Of a stretch of 64,000 nt of DNA, positions 1 to 9,579 are shown in pieces. The DNA is taken from NCBI RefSeq assembly GCF_017569925.1, contig NZ_CP050854.1, forward strand, positions 62,001 to 126,000, written 5' to 3'. The notes under the pieces were generated by a model, which worked only from the letters and a program-made list of their open reading frames with translations, ran no database searches and was not told the DNA's origin. Every line of letters begins with the position of its first letter. Position 1 is the stretch's first letter. The DNA comes from Brenneria izadpanahii. GTDB lineage: Bacteria; Pseudomonadota; Gammaproteobacteria; Enterobacterales; Enterobacteriaceae. The translations under genes and the position numbers were made by a program.

Positions 1-384
1 CAGGGCGTTTCCACTCTGGAAGACGGACTGTACGTACTGGAATCCAGCCTGCAGGATCCGGCTTTTGTGGCGAAAATGGCGAAGTTCCTGCAAGCGAGCT
101 ATAAGGGCTGGAACGAAGCGGTCAATAATCCGGCCGAAGCCGCGGAGATTGTGGTTAACGAAGATTCGTCCGGCTCCGCGACGCTGGAAGTACAGCAGCG
201 GCAGATGGAAAACGTCGCCAAACTGATTACCAACGCCAATACGCCGAAAATCGGTTATCTGGATCCCGCCGCCTATCGCCGTACCGTGGACGTTTTGCTG
301 AGCGGCGGCGGCGAGTCGGTGATTAAAAAAGACCCTGGCGATAGCGCCATGACCCACGTCGTCTGGGAGGCGGCGGCGAAGTAA
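1..384 (+). CDS. ABC transporter substrate-binding protein, C-terminal part (NMT1/THI5-like)
   Basis: Only the last 127 codons are in the window; the reading frame is open from base 1. The visible part has the helical C-terminal pattern of NMT1/THI5/SsuA-type periplasmic binding proteins, with a helix around KFLQASYKGWNEAVNNP followed by a regularly spaced Glu/Val-rich helix. These proteins capture thiamine precursors, sulfonates, riboflavin or pyrimidine-like ligands for an ABC importer. Proximity to the pyrimidine-degradation genes would fit a pyrimidine or nucleobase ligand, but the intervening regulators run in other directions and the ligand cannot be read from this fragment. Family placement is fairly sure, ligand unknown. 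Confidence 0.65.
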   Translation, partial: QGVSTLEDGLYVLESSLQDPAFVAKMAKFLQASYKGWNEAVNNPAEAAEIVVNEDSSGSATLEVQQRQMENVAKLITNANTPKIGYLDPAAYRRTVDVLLSGGGESVIKKDPGDSAMTHVVWEAAAK

Positions 385-542
385 CGCCGTTCGATGTGGC
401 TGCCGGGTGTTCCATAAACCGCCGTGTTGTGGGGCGTTGTCTGATGGAACAGGCGCTCCGGCGGCCGGATTCATTAACCGCGCCGGCTTCCGCTCCTCAG
501 GCATGTGAGGGAGATGATCGCCAGCGGCCCATGTTTTCCGCA

Positions 543-1130
543 TTACTTCAATGCCGCCATCGACGTTTCCACAATGCCGAGTAGCGTCTCGCGCCCGGCG
601 CCATCCTGCGCCTGGAGCGAAATGCCCTGCATGATCGTGGCGAAGTAAGTGGCGAGGCGGTCGGCGTCGGTATCGGTTGGCAGTTCGCCATCGGCAATCC
701 CGCGCTCCAGCCGCTGTCGGATCAGGCGTACGGTGCTGCGCCGCAGTTCACGCATGTGATCGCGCAGGGGCGCGTTCTGCGCCTGGCAGTTGAACAGGCC
801 CAGGCTGACCATGCAGCCGCCGGAGGACGGGCTGGCCAGCGCGATGTCCAGGCTCGCAAGCAGCATGCCCTTGATTGCCTCGCGGACGCTTTGCGTCTCC
901 GCCAGCGCCTGCATGCTGCCGGCGCCTGCCGTGGTGAGGTAGAGATCGACCGCTTCCCGGTACAGGGCTTCCTTGGAACCGAAGGCGGCGTAGAAACTGG
1001 GCGGGTTGATGCCGATCGCCTCCATCAGGTCGGCAAGCTGGGTGGCCTCAAAGCCTTTGGCCCAAAAGACTTTCATCGCGCGCTCAAGCGCGGCATCACG
1101 GTCAAAGCTGCGGGGGCGTCCTCGGGCCAT
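543..1130 (-). CDS. TetR/AcrR family transcriptional regulator
   Basis: 195-residue protein with a TetR-type helix-turn-helix in the first 50 residues (RPRSFDRDAALERAMKVFW, then a recognition helix near PPSFYAAFGSKEALY). The C-terminal ligand domain is of the TetR_C type and holds a single Gly-Gly-Cys motif. The start ATG at 1130 has an AGGAG ribosome-binding site five bases upstream. It is divergent from the SnoaL-domain gene at 1226, and a short palindrome lies in the 95-bp gap, so it probably represses that gene and itself. The inducer is unknown. Confidence 0.8.
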   Translation of the reverse strand: MARGRPRSFDRDAALERAMKVFWAKGFEATQLADLMEAIGINPPSFYAAFGSKEALYREAVDLYLTTAGAGSMQALAETQSVREAIKGMLLASLDIALASPSSGGCMVSLGLFNCQAQNAPLRDHMRELRRSTVRLIRQRLERGIADGELPTDTDADRLATYFATIMQGISLQAQDGAGRETLLGIVETSMAALK

Positions 1131-1191
1131 GCGGTCTCCTATCTGTATTTTGGATTACATAATTCTTGACGATGCTCGTGTTCATGCAAAT

Positions 1192-1204
1192 ACTGTAATA
1201 CAGT
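1192..1204. promoter_or_regulatory. candidate TetR operator (palindrome ACTGT-AAT-ACAGT)
   Basis: A perfect 13-bp palindrome with 5-bp arms lies between the divergent TetR gene and the SnoaL gene, 22 bp before the latter's start. A further TGTAAT/ATTACA pairing connects it with bases around 1154-1159. Position and symmetry are what one expects of a TetR-family operator. No footprint or family motif supports it beyond that. Confidence 0.4.
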
Positions 1205-1225
1205 TTACATAAATGGAGCAAGCCC

Positions 1226-2092
1226 ATGCCTGATTACGTTGTTGATACCCGCATCGAGACCGTACGTGACTACTTTCGCAAGGTTGATGCGAAGGATCCT
1301 GCTCTGCTGGATCTCTTCACCGAGGATGTCGAGTTCTTCTTCCCCAAGTTCGGCGCGGCCTGCGGCAAGGCCGCGCTGCAACGCTTCGCCGAGCGCATCG
1401 CCAGGGACGCGGCAAAGCTGACCCATGATATCGACGGGCTGCTCTTTACCGTGGATGGCGACCGCATCGTCGTGGAGGGCCGGGAATGGGGCGTGACTGC
1501 GGACGGGCGATCCTGGCCCGATGGCGAAATTTCGCAGGGACGCTTCGCCAACATCTTCGAGTTCGACGGGCCGTTGATCAAACGGACCTTCATCTACGTC
1601 GATCCCGATTTCACCAGCGAGGACCGCCGGCGAGTGGCTTTGTATCGCGGCGAGGCGCTTGCCGCAACGCCGCGTGACATTGCCTCGCGCTACTTCGAGC
1701 GGGTCGCGGCGTTCTGGGCGAAGCCGGATGATCCCCAGGCATTGGCGGCGATCCTTGAACTGTTCGCCGACGAGGTGGACTGGGACATTCCGGGCAACCT
1801 GGAGGCAGTGCCTTGGATCGGCCCGCGCCGAGATCGCGAGGCGGTAGGGGCGTTCTATCGTGAACTGACCGCGCGCCTGGCGCCGGAGCGGTTCGAGGTA
1901 CAACGGATCCTGGCCGATGACGACACCGCCGTGGCGCTGGGCGAATTGGCTTCGCGGGTGCACGCCACCGGCGGATTGATCGAAACGCCCTTTGCCTTCG
2001 TGCTGACGGTCCGGGACGGCAGGATCGTCCGCTACCGCATGTTGGAGGACAGCCATGCCGTCGCGGTCGCGGCATTGGGGCAGAGCGCCTGA
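1226..2092 (+). CDS. tandem SnoaL/NTF2-like domain protein
   Basis: 288-residue cytosolic protein made of two SnoaL-like (NTF2-fold) units of about 135 residues each: residues about 8-135 (IETVRDYFRKVDAKDP ... EDVEFFFPKFG) and about 145-285 (ASRYFERVAAFWAKPDDP ... ADEVDWDIPGN). Both show the opening helix and acidic pocket residues typical of small polyketide cyclases and ketosteroid-isomerase-like proteins. GGAG lies seven bases before the ATG. It is divergent from and probably controlled by the TetR gene at 543. Such proteins isomerise or hydrate small hydrophobic molecules; the substrate is unknown. The GC-rich codon use hints at transfer together with its regulator. Confidence 0.7.
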   Translation: MPDYVVDTRIETVRDYFRKVDAKDPALLDLFTEDVEFFFPKFGAACGKAALQRFAERIARDAAKLTHDIDGLLFTVDGDRIVVEGREWGVTADGRSWPDGEISQGRFANIFEFDGPLIKRTFIYVDPDFTSEDRRRVALYRGEALAATPRDIASRYFERVAAFWAKPDDPQALAAILELFADEVDWDIPGNLEAVPWIGPRRDREAVGAFYRELTARLAPERFEVQRILADDDTAVALGELASRVHATGGLIETPFAFVLTVRDGRIVRYRMLEDSHAVAVAALGQSA

Positions 2093-2220
2093 AGGGGCTT
2101 GCGCGGGTAAAACCTCGCGCCTTCAGCCGTTCGAGCGGCATCCGTGCCGGGGCAGGTTGTTTCGCCGCGGCAAACATCGGTATTCTTTGGTGATGTGGGT
2201 GAGCGGTTATGTTATTACTA

Positions 2221-2282
2221 ATCGGGGTTCTGGTGCGGCGTTCGTCCGCTTGGACGTTGGACGACTATTCCACAACCCCGAT
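2221..2282. repeat. long imperfect hairpin between SnoaL gene and RutR-like gene
   Basis: 13-base arms (2221-2233 and 2270-2282) pair with one mismatch around a 36-base centre that can itself fold (CGTCC/GGACG). It ends 45 bp before the regulator's ATG, so it may terminate upstream transcription or structure the regulator's leader. There is no strong T-tract on either side, which argues against a simple rho-independent terminator. Confidence 0.45.
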
Positions 2283-2326
2283 CTTTAACCGGCCGATTTT
2301 GATACAAATAGTAGGACAGGAAATTG

Positions 2327-2983
2327 ATGTTGAAACACATGTCGACTGACGAATCGTCAAAGGGCCGCATCCGGCTTGATAACGAGGCGGTGATCCTGCT
2401 GGCTGCGGAGCATGTGTTTGCCCGTTTTGGCTTTAAGGGCGCCACCATGGCGCTAATCGCCGAAGAGGCGAATCTGCCGAAACCAAATCTTCATTACTAT
2501 TTCGGCAACAAGCAGAACCTGTATCTGCGCGTGCTGGGCGATATTCTGCATGACTGGCTGTCGCCGCTGGAGCATTTTCAACCCCAGGCCGATCCGCGCA
2601 CCGTCATCGAACAGTATGTGCGGCAAAAAATGGTATTAACCTTCAAACGCCCTTACGCCTCTAAGCTGTTCGCCAACGAGCTGCTGCAAGGCGCGCCGAT
2701 AGTGCATGAAATACTGAAAACCCAGCTTCATGATCTGGTCGCCAGCAAGGCCGCCGTCGTTGATAGCTGGATAGAGCAGGGATTGCTGTTGCCGCTGGAC
2801 AGTAAACACTTCTTTTTTTCCATCTGGGCCATCACGCAAACCTATGCCGATTTTGATATCCAGATTGCCGCCGTGCTCGGCGAAGAGGCCAACTCGTCAG
2901 ATATGCAGCAGCGGGCAATCAATCATGTTCTAACCAGCGTGTTTAGAATGTGCGGATTGGATAGGGATGGCGTCGCGGCATAA
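2327..2983 (+). CDS. RutR-like TetR family regulator of pyrimidine degradation
   Basis: 218 residues. The N-terminal helix-turn-helix (AAEHVFARFGFKGATMALIA, recognition helix KPNLHYYFGNKQNLYLRVL) and the C-terminal half (ANELLQGAPIVHEIL, FFFSIWAITQTYADFDIQI) resemble E. coli RutR throughout. RutR senses uracil/thymine and controls pyrimidine use. A TTG one codon earlier keeps the frame, but the ATG at 2327 has AGGACAGG at good spacing and is the likelier start. The gene is followed, after a decayed hipA tail, by preT-preA-hydA and a carbamoyl-amino-acid hydrolase, and a RutR-consensus palindrome stands before preT (3612-3627). Regulation of that operon is inferred from this match. Confidence 0.85.
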   Translation: MLKHMSTDESSKGRIRLDNEAVILLAAEHVFARFGFKGATMALIAEEANLPKPNLHYYFGNKQNLYLRVLGDILHDWLSPLEHFQPQADPRTVIEQYVRQKMVLTFKRPYASKLFANELLQGAPIVHEILKTQLHDLVASKAAVVDSWIEQGLLLPLDSKHFFFSIWAITQTYADFDIQIAAVLGEEANSSDMQQRAINHVLTSVFRMCGLDRDGVAA

Positions 2984-3041
2984 CGGCTGATTGGGCAAAG
3001 ATCCTGCGGCCTCAAACCAGATATGGAAGGAAGAGTGGTAA

Positions 3042-3248
3042 TGGCGGCACTTTTTCCAAACGGCAAAAGCTGTTGGATTTGCCAGAGAGCCTATGGCTAA
3101 CATTCCGACTGAATTTTCAGAGCGGGTTGATGCTGTCGCTGCAAATGTCAGAAAGCAACTGCCTATTGATTTTCCTACCCGCATCAGTGATTCGATCCTG
3201 GGAGGGCTGCAAGCCCGATCAAAACGACGGACAAGCGGATTGGACTAA
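3042..3248 (+). pseudogene. decayed C-terminal fragment of a HipA-type kinase toxin
   Basis: The frame from just after the stop at 3039 to the stop at 3246 encodes about 68 residues (FFQTAKAVGFAREPMANI, then VRKQLPIDFPTRISDSILGG). This is the usual last helix bundle of HipA/YjjJ-type serine/threonine kinases of type II toxin-antitoxin systems, with the recognisable PIDFP...SDSIL motif. There is no kinase core, no hipB and no convincing ribosome-binding site, so it is a relic. It sits in the roughly 700-bp stretch between the RutR-like gene and preT; apart from this fragment and the operator at 3612, nothing else was recognised there. Confidence 0.6.
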
Positions 3249-3611
3249 TATCCCAACCGCCGGCGTTTGTATTAAGGACGACGGTTTCTGTCCGGTGGCG
3301 GTCGAATTGCCTTCATATTTCTATTTCCGCTCTTAATAAACCGTTTTTATTGTCGCTATTTTTATCCGCTTGCCGCTCCACCAGCACATCCCTCAGTACA
3401 AGCCAGCGTTTACATTCCTTTTGGCGAAGACGACTCCCCCAAACAGCACAAAAATAGAGCAGCTTGCGCGATGTATGGCCGGGTTTGCACCGTAACTGGT
3501 CAAAATTTGTTCTTATGGCTCAGGGGTATATGTTGTTAATTGATTGTTTTTTACTTGATTTTTTTATTTTTATGAAAATGGCACATAAATCGCATGGTTA
3601 GTTCGGAAAAC

Positions 3612-3627
3612 TTAACCATTTGGTCAA
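3612..3627. promoter_or_regulatory. RutR-type operator upstream of the preT operon
   Basis: The 16-mer TTAACCATTTGGTCAA matches the known RutR consensus TTGACCANNTGGTCAA at 13 of 14 defined positions. A lone half-site TGGTCAA occurs upstream at 3497-3503. The full site is 80 bp before the small leader ORF and 166 bp before preT. It supports repression of the pyrimidine operon by the RutR-like protein at 2327, relieved by uracil or thymine. Confidence 0.65.
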
Positions 3628-3691
3628 GATTGTTTGAAAGGTGTGGCGCCGCCGGACTTTTCCTTCATTCGACGTTAGCGGGAGAACCACT

Positions 3692-3781
3692 ATGAGCCAT
3701 CGAAAGCAAGGCGATACGGGCGGGCGGTTGAGCGGTTTTCGTGACCCGGAAGTTAACCAGCCAGAGGAGTGTGCCGAATGA
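3692..3781 (+). CDS. 29-residue leader ORF translationally coupled to preT
   Basis: A short ORF (starts MSHRKQGDTGG, ends VNQPEECAE) has GGGAGAA seven bases before its ATG. Its TGA overlaps the preT start codon as ATGA. No signal peptide, membrane segment or known domain is visible. The overlap and a preT ribosome-binding site inside this ORF suggest translational coupling, so it could be a leader peptide or a small protein. It may also be a chance ORF. Confidence 0.35.
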   Translation: MSHRKQGDTGGRLSGFRDPEVNQPEECAE

Positions 3782-5196
3782 AAACTTCATCACCGATCGG
3801 CGTTGATGCGCCGGGTATTAAGTCCGGGCGTTTGAGCGCGGCGGAATACGCCGATAACTTTAGCGACAGCGTGGCGCCGCTCACCAATATTCAGGCGGTG
3901 ATCGAGGCGGAACGTTGCTACTACTGTTACGACGCGCCCTGCACCCGTTCATGCCCGGCGGATATTAATGTGCCGAGCTTTATCCATCGTATCGCCCAGC
4001 AAAACGTGCGCGGCGCGGCGCAAGCCATTCTGAGTGAAAACGTATTGGGCGGCATGTGCGCCAGAGTATGTCCTACCGAAACCCTGTGCGAACAGTCCTG
4101 CGTACGTCATCAGCAGGACGGCAAACCGGTAAAAATCGGCCGGCTGCAACGTTATGCCACCGACGCTTATCTCTCCAACCCTGGACAACCGCTGTTTACC
4201 CGCGCGACGTCAACCGGCAAAAAAGTGGCGGTGGTGGGAGCCGGTCCGGCGGGGTTAACGGCGGCGCATCGTCTGGCGCAGTGCGGACATCATGTGGTGG
4301 TGTTTGACGCCAGAGAGAAGCCGGGCGGCCTGAATGAATACGGTCTGGCGGCTTACAAAACAACCGACGATTTCGCCCAGCGGGAAATCGCCTGGCTGCT
4401 GTCGATTGGCGGCATCGAGCTACGCCTTAACCAGCGTCTGGGACGGGATATCAGTCTGGATATGCTGCGCGCGGACTATGACGCCGTTTTCCTCGCGATG
4501 GGGCTGGGCGGCGTCAATGCGCTGGGCATTGAAGAAGAATCGCTGCGGGGCGTGCGTGAGGCGGTTGATTTTATCGCCGAATTACGTCAGGCGTCCCATC
4601 CCGGCGAGGTGGCGATCGGCCGCAACGTGGTGGTGATCGGCGGCGGCATGACGGCCGTTGACGCCGCGGTTCAGGCTAAAAAACTGGGCGCGCGTGAAGT
4701 CACCATGGTGTATCGCCGTGGTGAGGCGGATATGAAGGCCTCGCCGCATGAACGGGAGTGGGCGAAGGCCAACGGCGTCGCCATTCGCCACTGGGCGGCT
4801 CCCCAGGCTATGCATGGTGAGAATAATCGCGTCACCGGCGTGTCGTTTATGGTGATGCAATGGCAGTCGGGGGCGCTGGCCGCAACCGGGGAAACCTTCA
4901 CCTTAGCGGCCGATATGGTGCTTAAGGCCATTGGGCAGGCCTATGACGCCGGCCCGACGGAGAGCGCCGTTACCCTGAAAGACGGCCGTATCGCTACCGA
5001 TGAGGAAGGCCGCACTTCGCTGCCCGGCGTCTGGGCCGGGGGCGATTGCTGCGCCGATGGCCTGGACTTAACGGTGGATGCGGTGCGGCAAGGCAAAGCG
5101 GCGGCGGCGTCGATAGACGCGGCGCTGCGCCCTTTTGCCGGCCATCCGGTTAACCATAAACCTTCAACCACCGATCGGGAGTACTCACATGGCTGA
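3778..5196 (+). CDS. preT: dihydropyrimidine dehydrogenase, NADH-binding subunit PreT
   Basis: 472 residues. With PreA it reduces uracil and thymine to their 5,6-dihydro forms, the first step of reductive pyrimidine breakdown. The N-terminus carries the iron-sulfur cysteines of the glutamate-synthase-small-subunit fold (Cys47, 50, 55, 59 in CYYCYDAPCTRSCP; Cys94, 98, 104, 108). An FAD dinucleotide fold follows near residue 150 (VVGAGPAGLTAAHRLA), then an NAD(P) fold near 285 (VVIGGGMTAVDAA), and a terminal FAD-contact motif (GVWAGGDC). The start ATG has AGAGGAG eight bases upstream; an in-frame GTG at 3769 is less likely. It overlaps preA by eight bases, so the two subunits are made together. 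The start overlaps the small leader ORF. Confidence 0.93.
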   Translation: MKTSSPIGVDAPGIKSGRLSAAEYADNFSDSVAPLTNIQAVIEAERCYYCYDAPCTRSCPADINVPSFIHRIAQQNVRGAAQAILSENVLGGMCARVCPTETLCEQSCVRHQQDGKPVKIGRLQRYATDAYLSNPGQPLFTRATSTGKKVAVVGAGPAGLTAAHRLAQCGHHVVVFDAREKPGGLNEYGLAAYKTTDDFAQREIAWLLSIGGIELRLNQRLGRDISLDMLRADYDAVFLAMGLGGVNALGIEEESLRGVREAVDFIAELRQASHPGEVAIGRNVVVIGGGMTAVDAAVQAKKLGAREVTMVYRRGEADMKASPHEREWAKANGVAIRHWAAPQAMHGENNRVTGVSFMVMQWQSGALAATGETFTLAADMVLKAIGQAYDAGPTESAVTLKDGRIATDEEGRTSLPGVWAGGDCCADGLDLTVDAVRQGKAAAASIDAALRPFAGHPVNHKPSTTDREYSHG

Positions 5197-6502
5197 TATC
5201 AGCAGTAACTTTTTAGGTATCAAAAGCCCGAACCCGTTTTGGCTGGCTTCCGCCCCGCCTACGGATAAGGAATACAACGTGGTGCGGGCATTTGAGGCGG
5301 GCTGGGGCGGCGTGGTGTGGAAAACGCTGGGCCAGGATCCGCACGTGGTCAACGTCAACGGGCCGCGTTACGGCACGCTGCGCACCAGCGACCGCCGCAT
5401 TATCGGTTTGAACAATATCGAGTTGATTACCGACCGTTCGCTGGAAACCAATCTGGAAGAGATTGCCCGCGTGAAGCGCAACTGGCCTGACCGGGCGATG
5501 ATTGTCTCGATTATGGTGCCCTGCGAAGAAGATGCCTGGAAAAGCATTCTGCCGCTGGTGGAACAGACCGGCGCGGACGGCATCGAGCTGAACTTCGGCT
5601 GTCCGCACGGCATGAGCGAACGCGGCATGGGCGCCGCGGTGGGGCAGGTGCCGGAATATATCGAAATGGTCACCCGCTGGTGCAAGCAGTATTGCAGCCT
5701 GCCGGTGATCGTCAAACTGACGCCGAATATCACGGATATCCGCTACCCGGCGCGTGCGGCGTTGCAGGGCGGCGCCGACGCCGTCTCGTTGATTAACACC
5801 ATTAACTCGGTGATAGGCGTGGATCTGGACCAGATGGTCATGACGCCCAATACCGGCGGCAAAGGATCGCACGGCGGTTACTGCGGCCCGGCGGTGAAAC
5901 CGATCGCCCTGAACATGGTGGCGGAAATCGCCCGCGATGAGCAAACGCGCGGGTTACCCATCTCCGGCATCGGCGGCGTGTCCACCTGGCGCGACGCCGC
6001 CGAGTTTATCTCCCTGGGTTGCGGCACGGTGCAGGTGTGCACCGCCGTGATGGTGCACGGTTTTCAGATTGTGAGCGACATGATAAGCGGCTTGACCAAC
6101 TTTATGGACGAGCGGGGTTACCGCACGCTGGAGGATTTCCGCGGCCGCGCTATCGGTTCCGTCAGCGACTGGCGCTACCTGAATCTGAATCACATCGATA
6201 AAGCGGTCATCGATCAGGAGAAGTGCATCAAATGCGGGCGCTGCCATCTGGCCTGTGAGGATACCTCGCATCAGGCGATCACCAGCATGAAAGACGGCGA
6301 ACGCCATTATGAAGTGAAGGAAGAGGAGTGCGTGGGCTGCAACCTGTGCGTATCCATTTGCCCGGTGGAAGACTGTATCTCTATGCGCAGCCTGCAACCG
6401 GGCGAGGTGGATTTGCGCACCGGGAAAACCGTGAGCGGCGAGTACGCCAACTGGACGACGCATCCGAATAACCCGATGGCGACTACGGCGGGTACGGTCT
6501 GA
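5189..6502 (+). CDS. preA: dihydropyrimidine dehydrogenase, catalytic subunit PreA
   Basis: 437 residues. An FMN-binding TIM barrel of the dihydroorotate-dehydrogenase type (GADGIELNFGCPHGMSERG with the active-site region, SGIGGVSTWRDAAEF for phosphate binding) is followed by a two-cluster ferredoxin domain with CIKCGRCHLAC and CVGCNLCVSICPVE near residues 350-405. It receives electrons from PreT and reduces uracil or thymine. GGAG precedes the ATG, which lies inside the end of preT. It is about 20 residues longer than E. coli PreA, with a C-terminal tail (WTTHPNNPMATTAG) common in homologues outside E. coli. hydA follows after a 160-bp gap holding a dispersed repeat. Confidence 0.94.
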   Translation: MADISSNFLGIKSPNPFWLASAPPTDKEYNVVRAFEAGWGGVVWKTLGQDPHVVNVNGPRYGTLRTSDRRIIGLNNIELITDRSLETNLEEIARVKRNWPDRAMIVSIMVPCEEDAWKSILPLVEQTGADGIELNFGCPHGMSERGMGAAVGQVPEYIEMVTRWCKQYCSLPVIVKLTPNITDIRYPARAALQGGADAVSLINTINSVIGVDLDQMVMTPNTGGKGSHGGYCGPAVKPIALNMVAEIARDEQTRGLPISGIGGVSTWRDAAEFISLGCGTVQVCTAVMVHGFQIVSDMISGLTNFMDERGYRTLEDFRGRAIGSVSDWRYLNLNHIDKAVIDQEKCIKCGRCHLACEDTSHQAITSMKDGERHYEVKEEECVGCNLCVSICPVEDCISMRSLQPGEVDLRTGKTVSGEYANWTTHPNNPMATTAGTV

Positions 6503-6505
6503 GCA

Positions 6506-8117
<1,612 letters not shown>

Positions 8118-8174
8118 ACCAAACATCGTTGCGAGCAAGAAGGTAACTTCACTCCACCCATGAGGAAATCTGTT

Positions 8175-9464
8175 ATGAATAGCGAAGCGTTATCCACAAC
8201 GAAAAATAAAATTGATATTACCGATCTGCGGATTGACGGCGATCGTCTATGGCAATCGCTGATGGATTTGGCGGTGATTGGCGCTACGCCGAAAGGCGGC
8301 GTATGCCGGCTGACGCTGACTGACCTGGATCGTCAGGGACGCGATCTGGTGGTTAGTTGGGGGAAGGCCGCCGGGTTATCGGTTGAGATCGACAAAATCG
8401 GCAACGTATTTATGTGCCGCCCCGGCCGTAATAATGACCTGCCGCCGATCGTGGCGGGCAGCCACATCGATACCCAGCCGACCGGCGGCAAGTTCGACGG
8501 TAACTTCGGCGTACTGTCGGCGTTGGAAGTGATCCGCACGCTGAACGACAACCACATCGAAACCGAAGCGCCGGTGGAAATGGTGTTCTGGACCAATGAA
8601 GAAGGGTCGCGCTTTGTGCCGGTGATGATGGGCTCCGGGGTGTTTGCCGGCATCTTCCCGATAGAACTCGCCTATGCCGCGCAGGACGTGGACGGTAAAA
8701 CGGTGAAGGATGAGCTGGAGAAAATCGGCTATGCCGGGCCGAAAACGCCGGGCGATCATCCGATTGGCGCCTATTTTGAAGCGCATATCGAGCAAGGGCC
8801 GATTCTGGAAGATAAGAACATCGAAATCGGCGTGGTGCAGGCCGTATTGGGCATTCGCTGGTATGACTGCGTCGTCACCGGCATGGAGTCTCACGCCGGG
8901 CCGACGCCGATGGCGCTGCGTAAAGATGCGCTGCAGGTTTCCACCCGCATCATGCAGGAGGTGATTGCGATCGCCGACCGCTTTGCGCCGCACGGCCGCG
9001 GTACGGTAGGCATGGTGCAGGTGCACCCCAACAGCCGCAACGTGGTGTCGGGCAGCGTGAAGTTTTCTATCGATTTCCGTAATCTTACCGATGCGCTGGT
9101 GGATGAGATGGATGCGGCGCTGAAAACCTATCTCGCCGAACTGGGCGCGGAAACCGGGCTGGATATTCAGTTGACGCAGGTTTCCCAATATCCCGCCGCG
9201 CCGTTCCATGCGGACTGTAAGGATGCGGTGCGCCGGGCGGCCAATGCGCTGGGTTATTCGAACATGGATATCGTTTCCGGCGCCGGACACGACGCCGTTT
9301 ATGTGGCGGATCTGGCGCCGACCGGGATGATTTTTATCCCGTGTAAAGACGGCATCAGCCATAACGAAATCGAGTATTCCTCGCCCGAACAGGTGACGGC
9401 CGGCGCGAACGTGTTGCTGCATGCGGTGATGGAAACCGCCGGCGTCGTGGGGCGGGGGGCGTAA
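8175..9464 (+). CDS. Zn-dependent N-carbamoyl-amino-acid hydrolase (beta-ureidopropionase type)
   Basis: 429 residues of the M20 allantoate amidohydrolase/beta-ureidopropionase/HyuC family. It would release ammonia, CO2 and beta-alanine (or beta-aminoisobutyrate) from the HydA product, the third pathway step. Two-metal ligands are visible: His97 in AGSHIDTQPTGGKFDG, Asp108, the Glu pair in WTNEEGSRF near 143, His in FEAHIEQGPILE near 200 and His in ISHNEIEYSSPEQ near 400. Start: the ATG at 8175 has GAGGAA seven bases upstream, better than the in-frame ATG at 8160. It is last in the operon, 57 bp after hydA. Preference for beta- over alpha-carbamoyl substrates is inferred from context. Confidence 0.87.
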   Translation: MNSEALSTTKNKIDITDLRIDGDRLWQSLMDLAVIGATPKGGVCRLTLTDLDRQGRDLVVSWGKAAGLSVEIDKIGNVFMCRPGRNNDLPPIVAGSHIDTQPTGGKFDGNFGVLSALEVIRTLNDNHIETEAPVEMVFWTNEEGSRFVPVMMGSGVFAGIFPIELAYAAQDVDGKTVKDELEKIGYAGPKTPGDHPIGAYFEAHIEQGPILEDKNIEIGVVQAVLGIRWYDCVVTGMESHAGPTPMALRKDALQVSTRIMQEVIAIADRFAPHGRGTVGMVQVHPNSRNVVSGSVKFSIDFRNLTDALVDEMDAALKTYLAELGAETGLDIQLTQVSQYPAAPFHADCKDAVRRAANALGYSNMDIVSGAGHDAVYVADLAPTGMIFIPCKDGISHNEIEYSSPEQVTAGANVLLHAVMETAGVVGRGA

Positions 9465-9579
9465 TTTCCGTCACGGGGCCGGGCGCGTTGCGGCATTATC
9501 GTATGGAAATCGGGCCGCTTTGGGATGAATGCCGATCCTGGCGCGATCGGCATTTGCGGGCGCCCGGCGCGCCGGACGT

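Noticed and set aside
1205..2056. Long minus-strand frame opposite the SnoaL gene
   Set aside because: Antisense of a clear coding sequence in GC-rich DNA; its translation is Arg/Pro/Gly-rich and unlike any protein.
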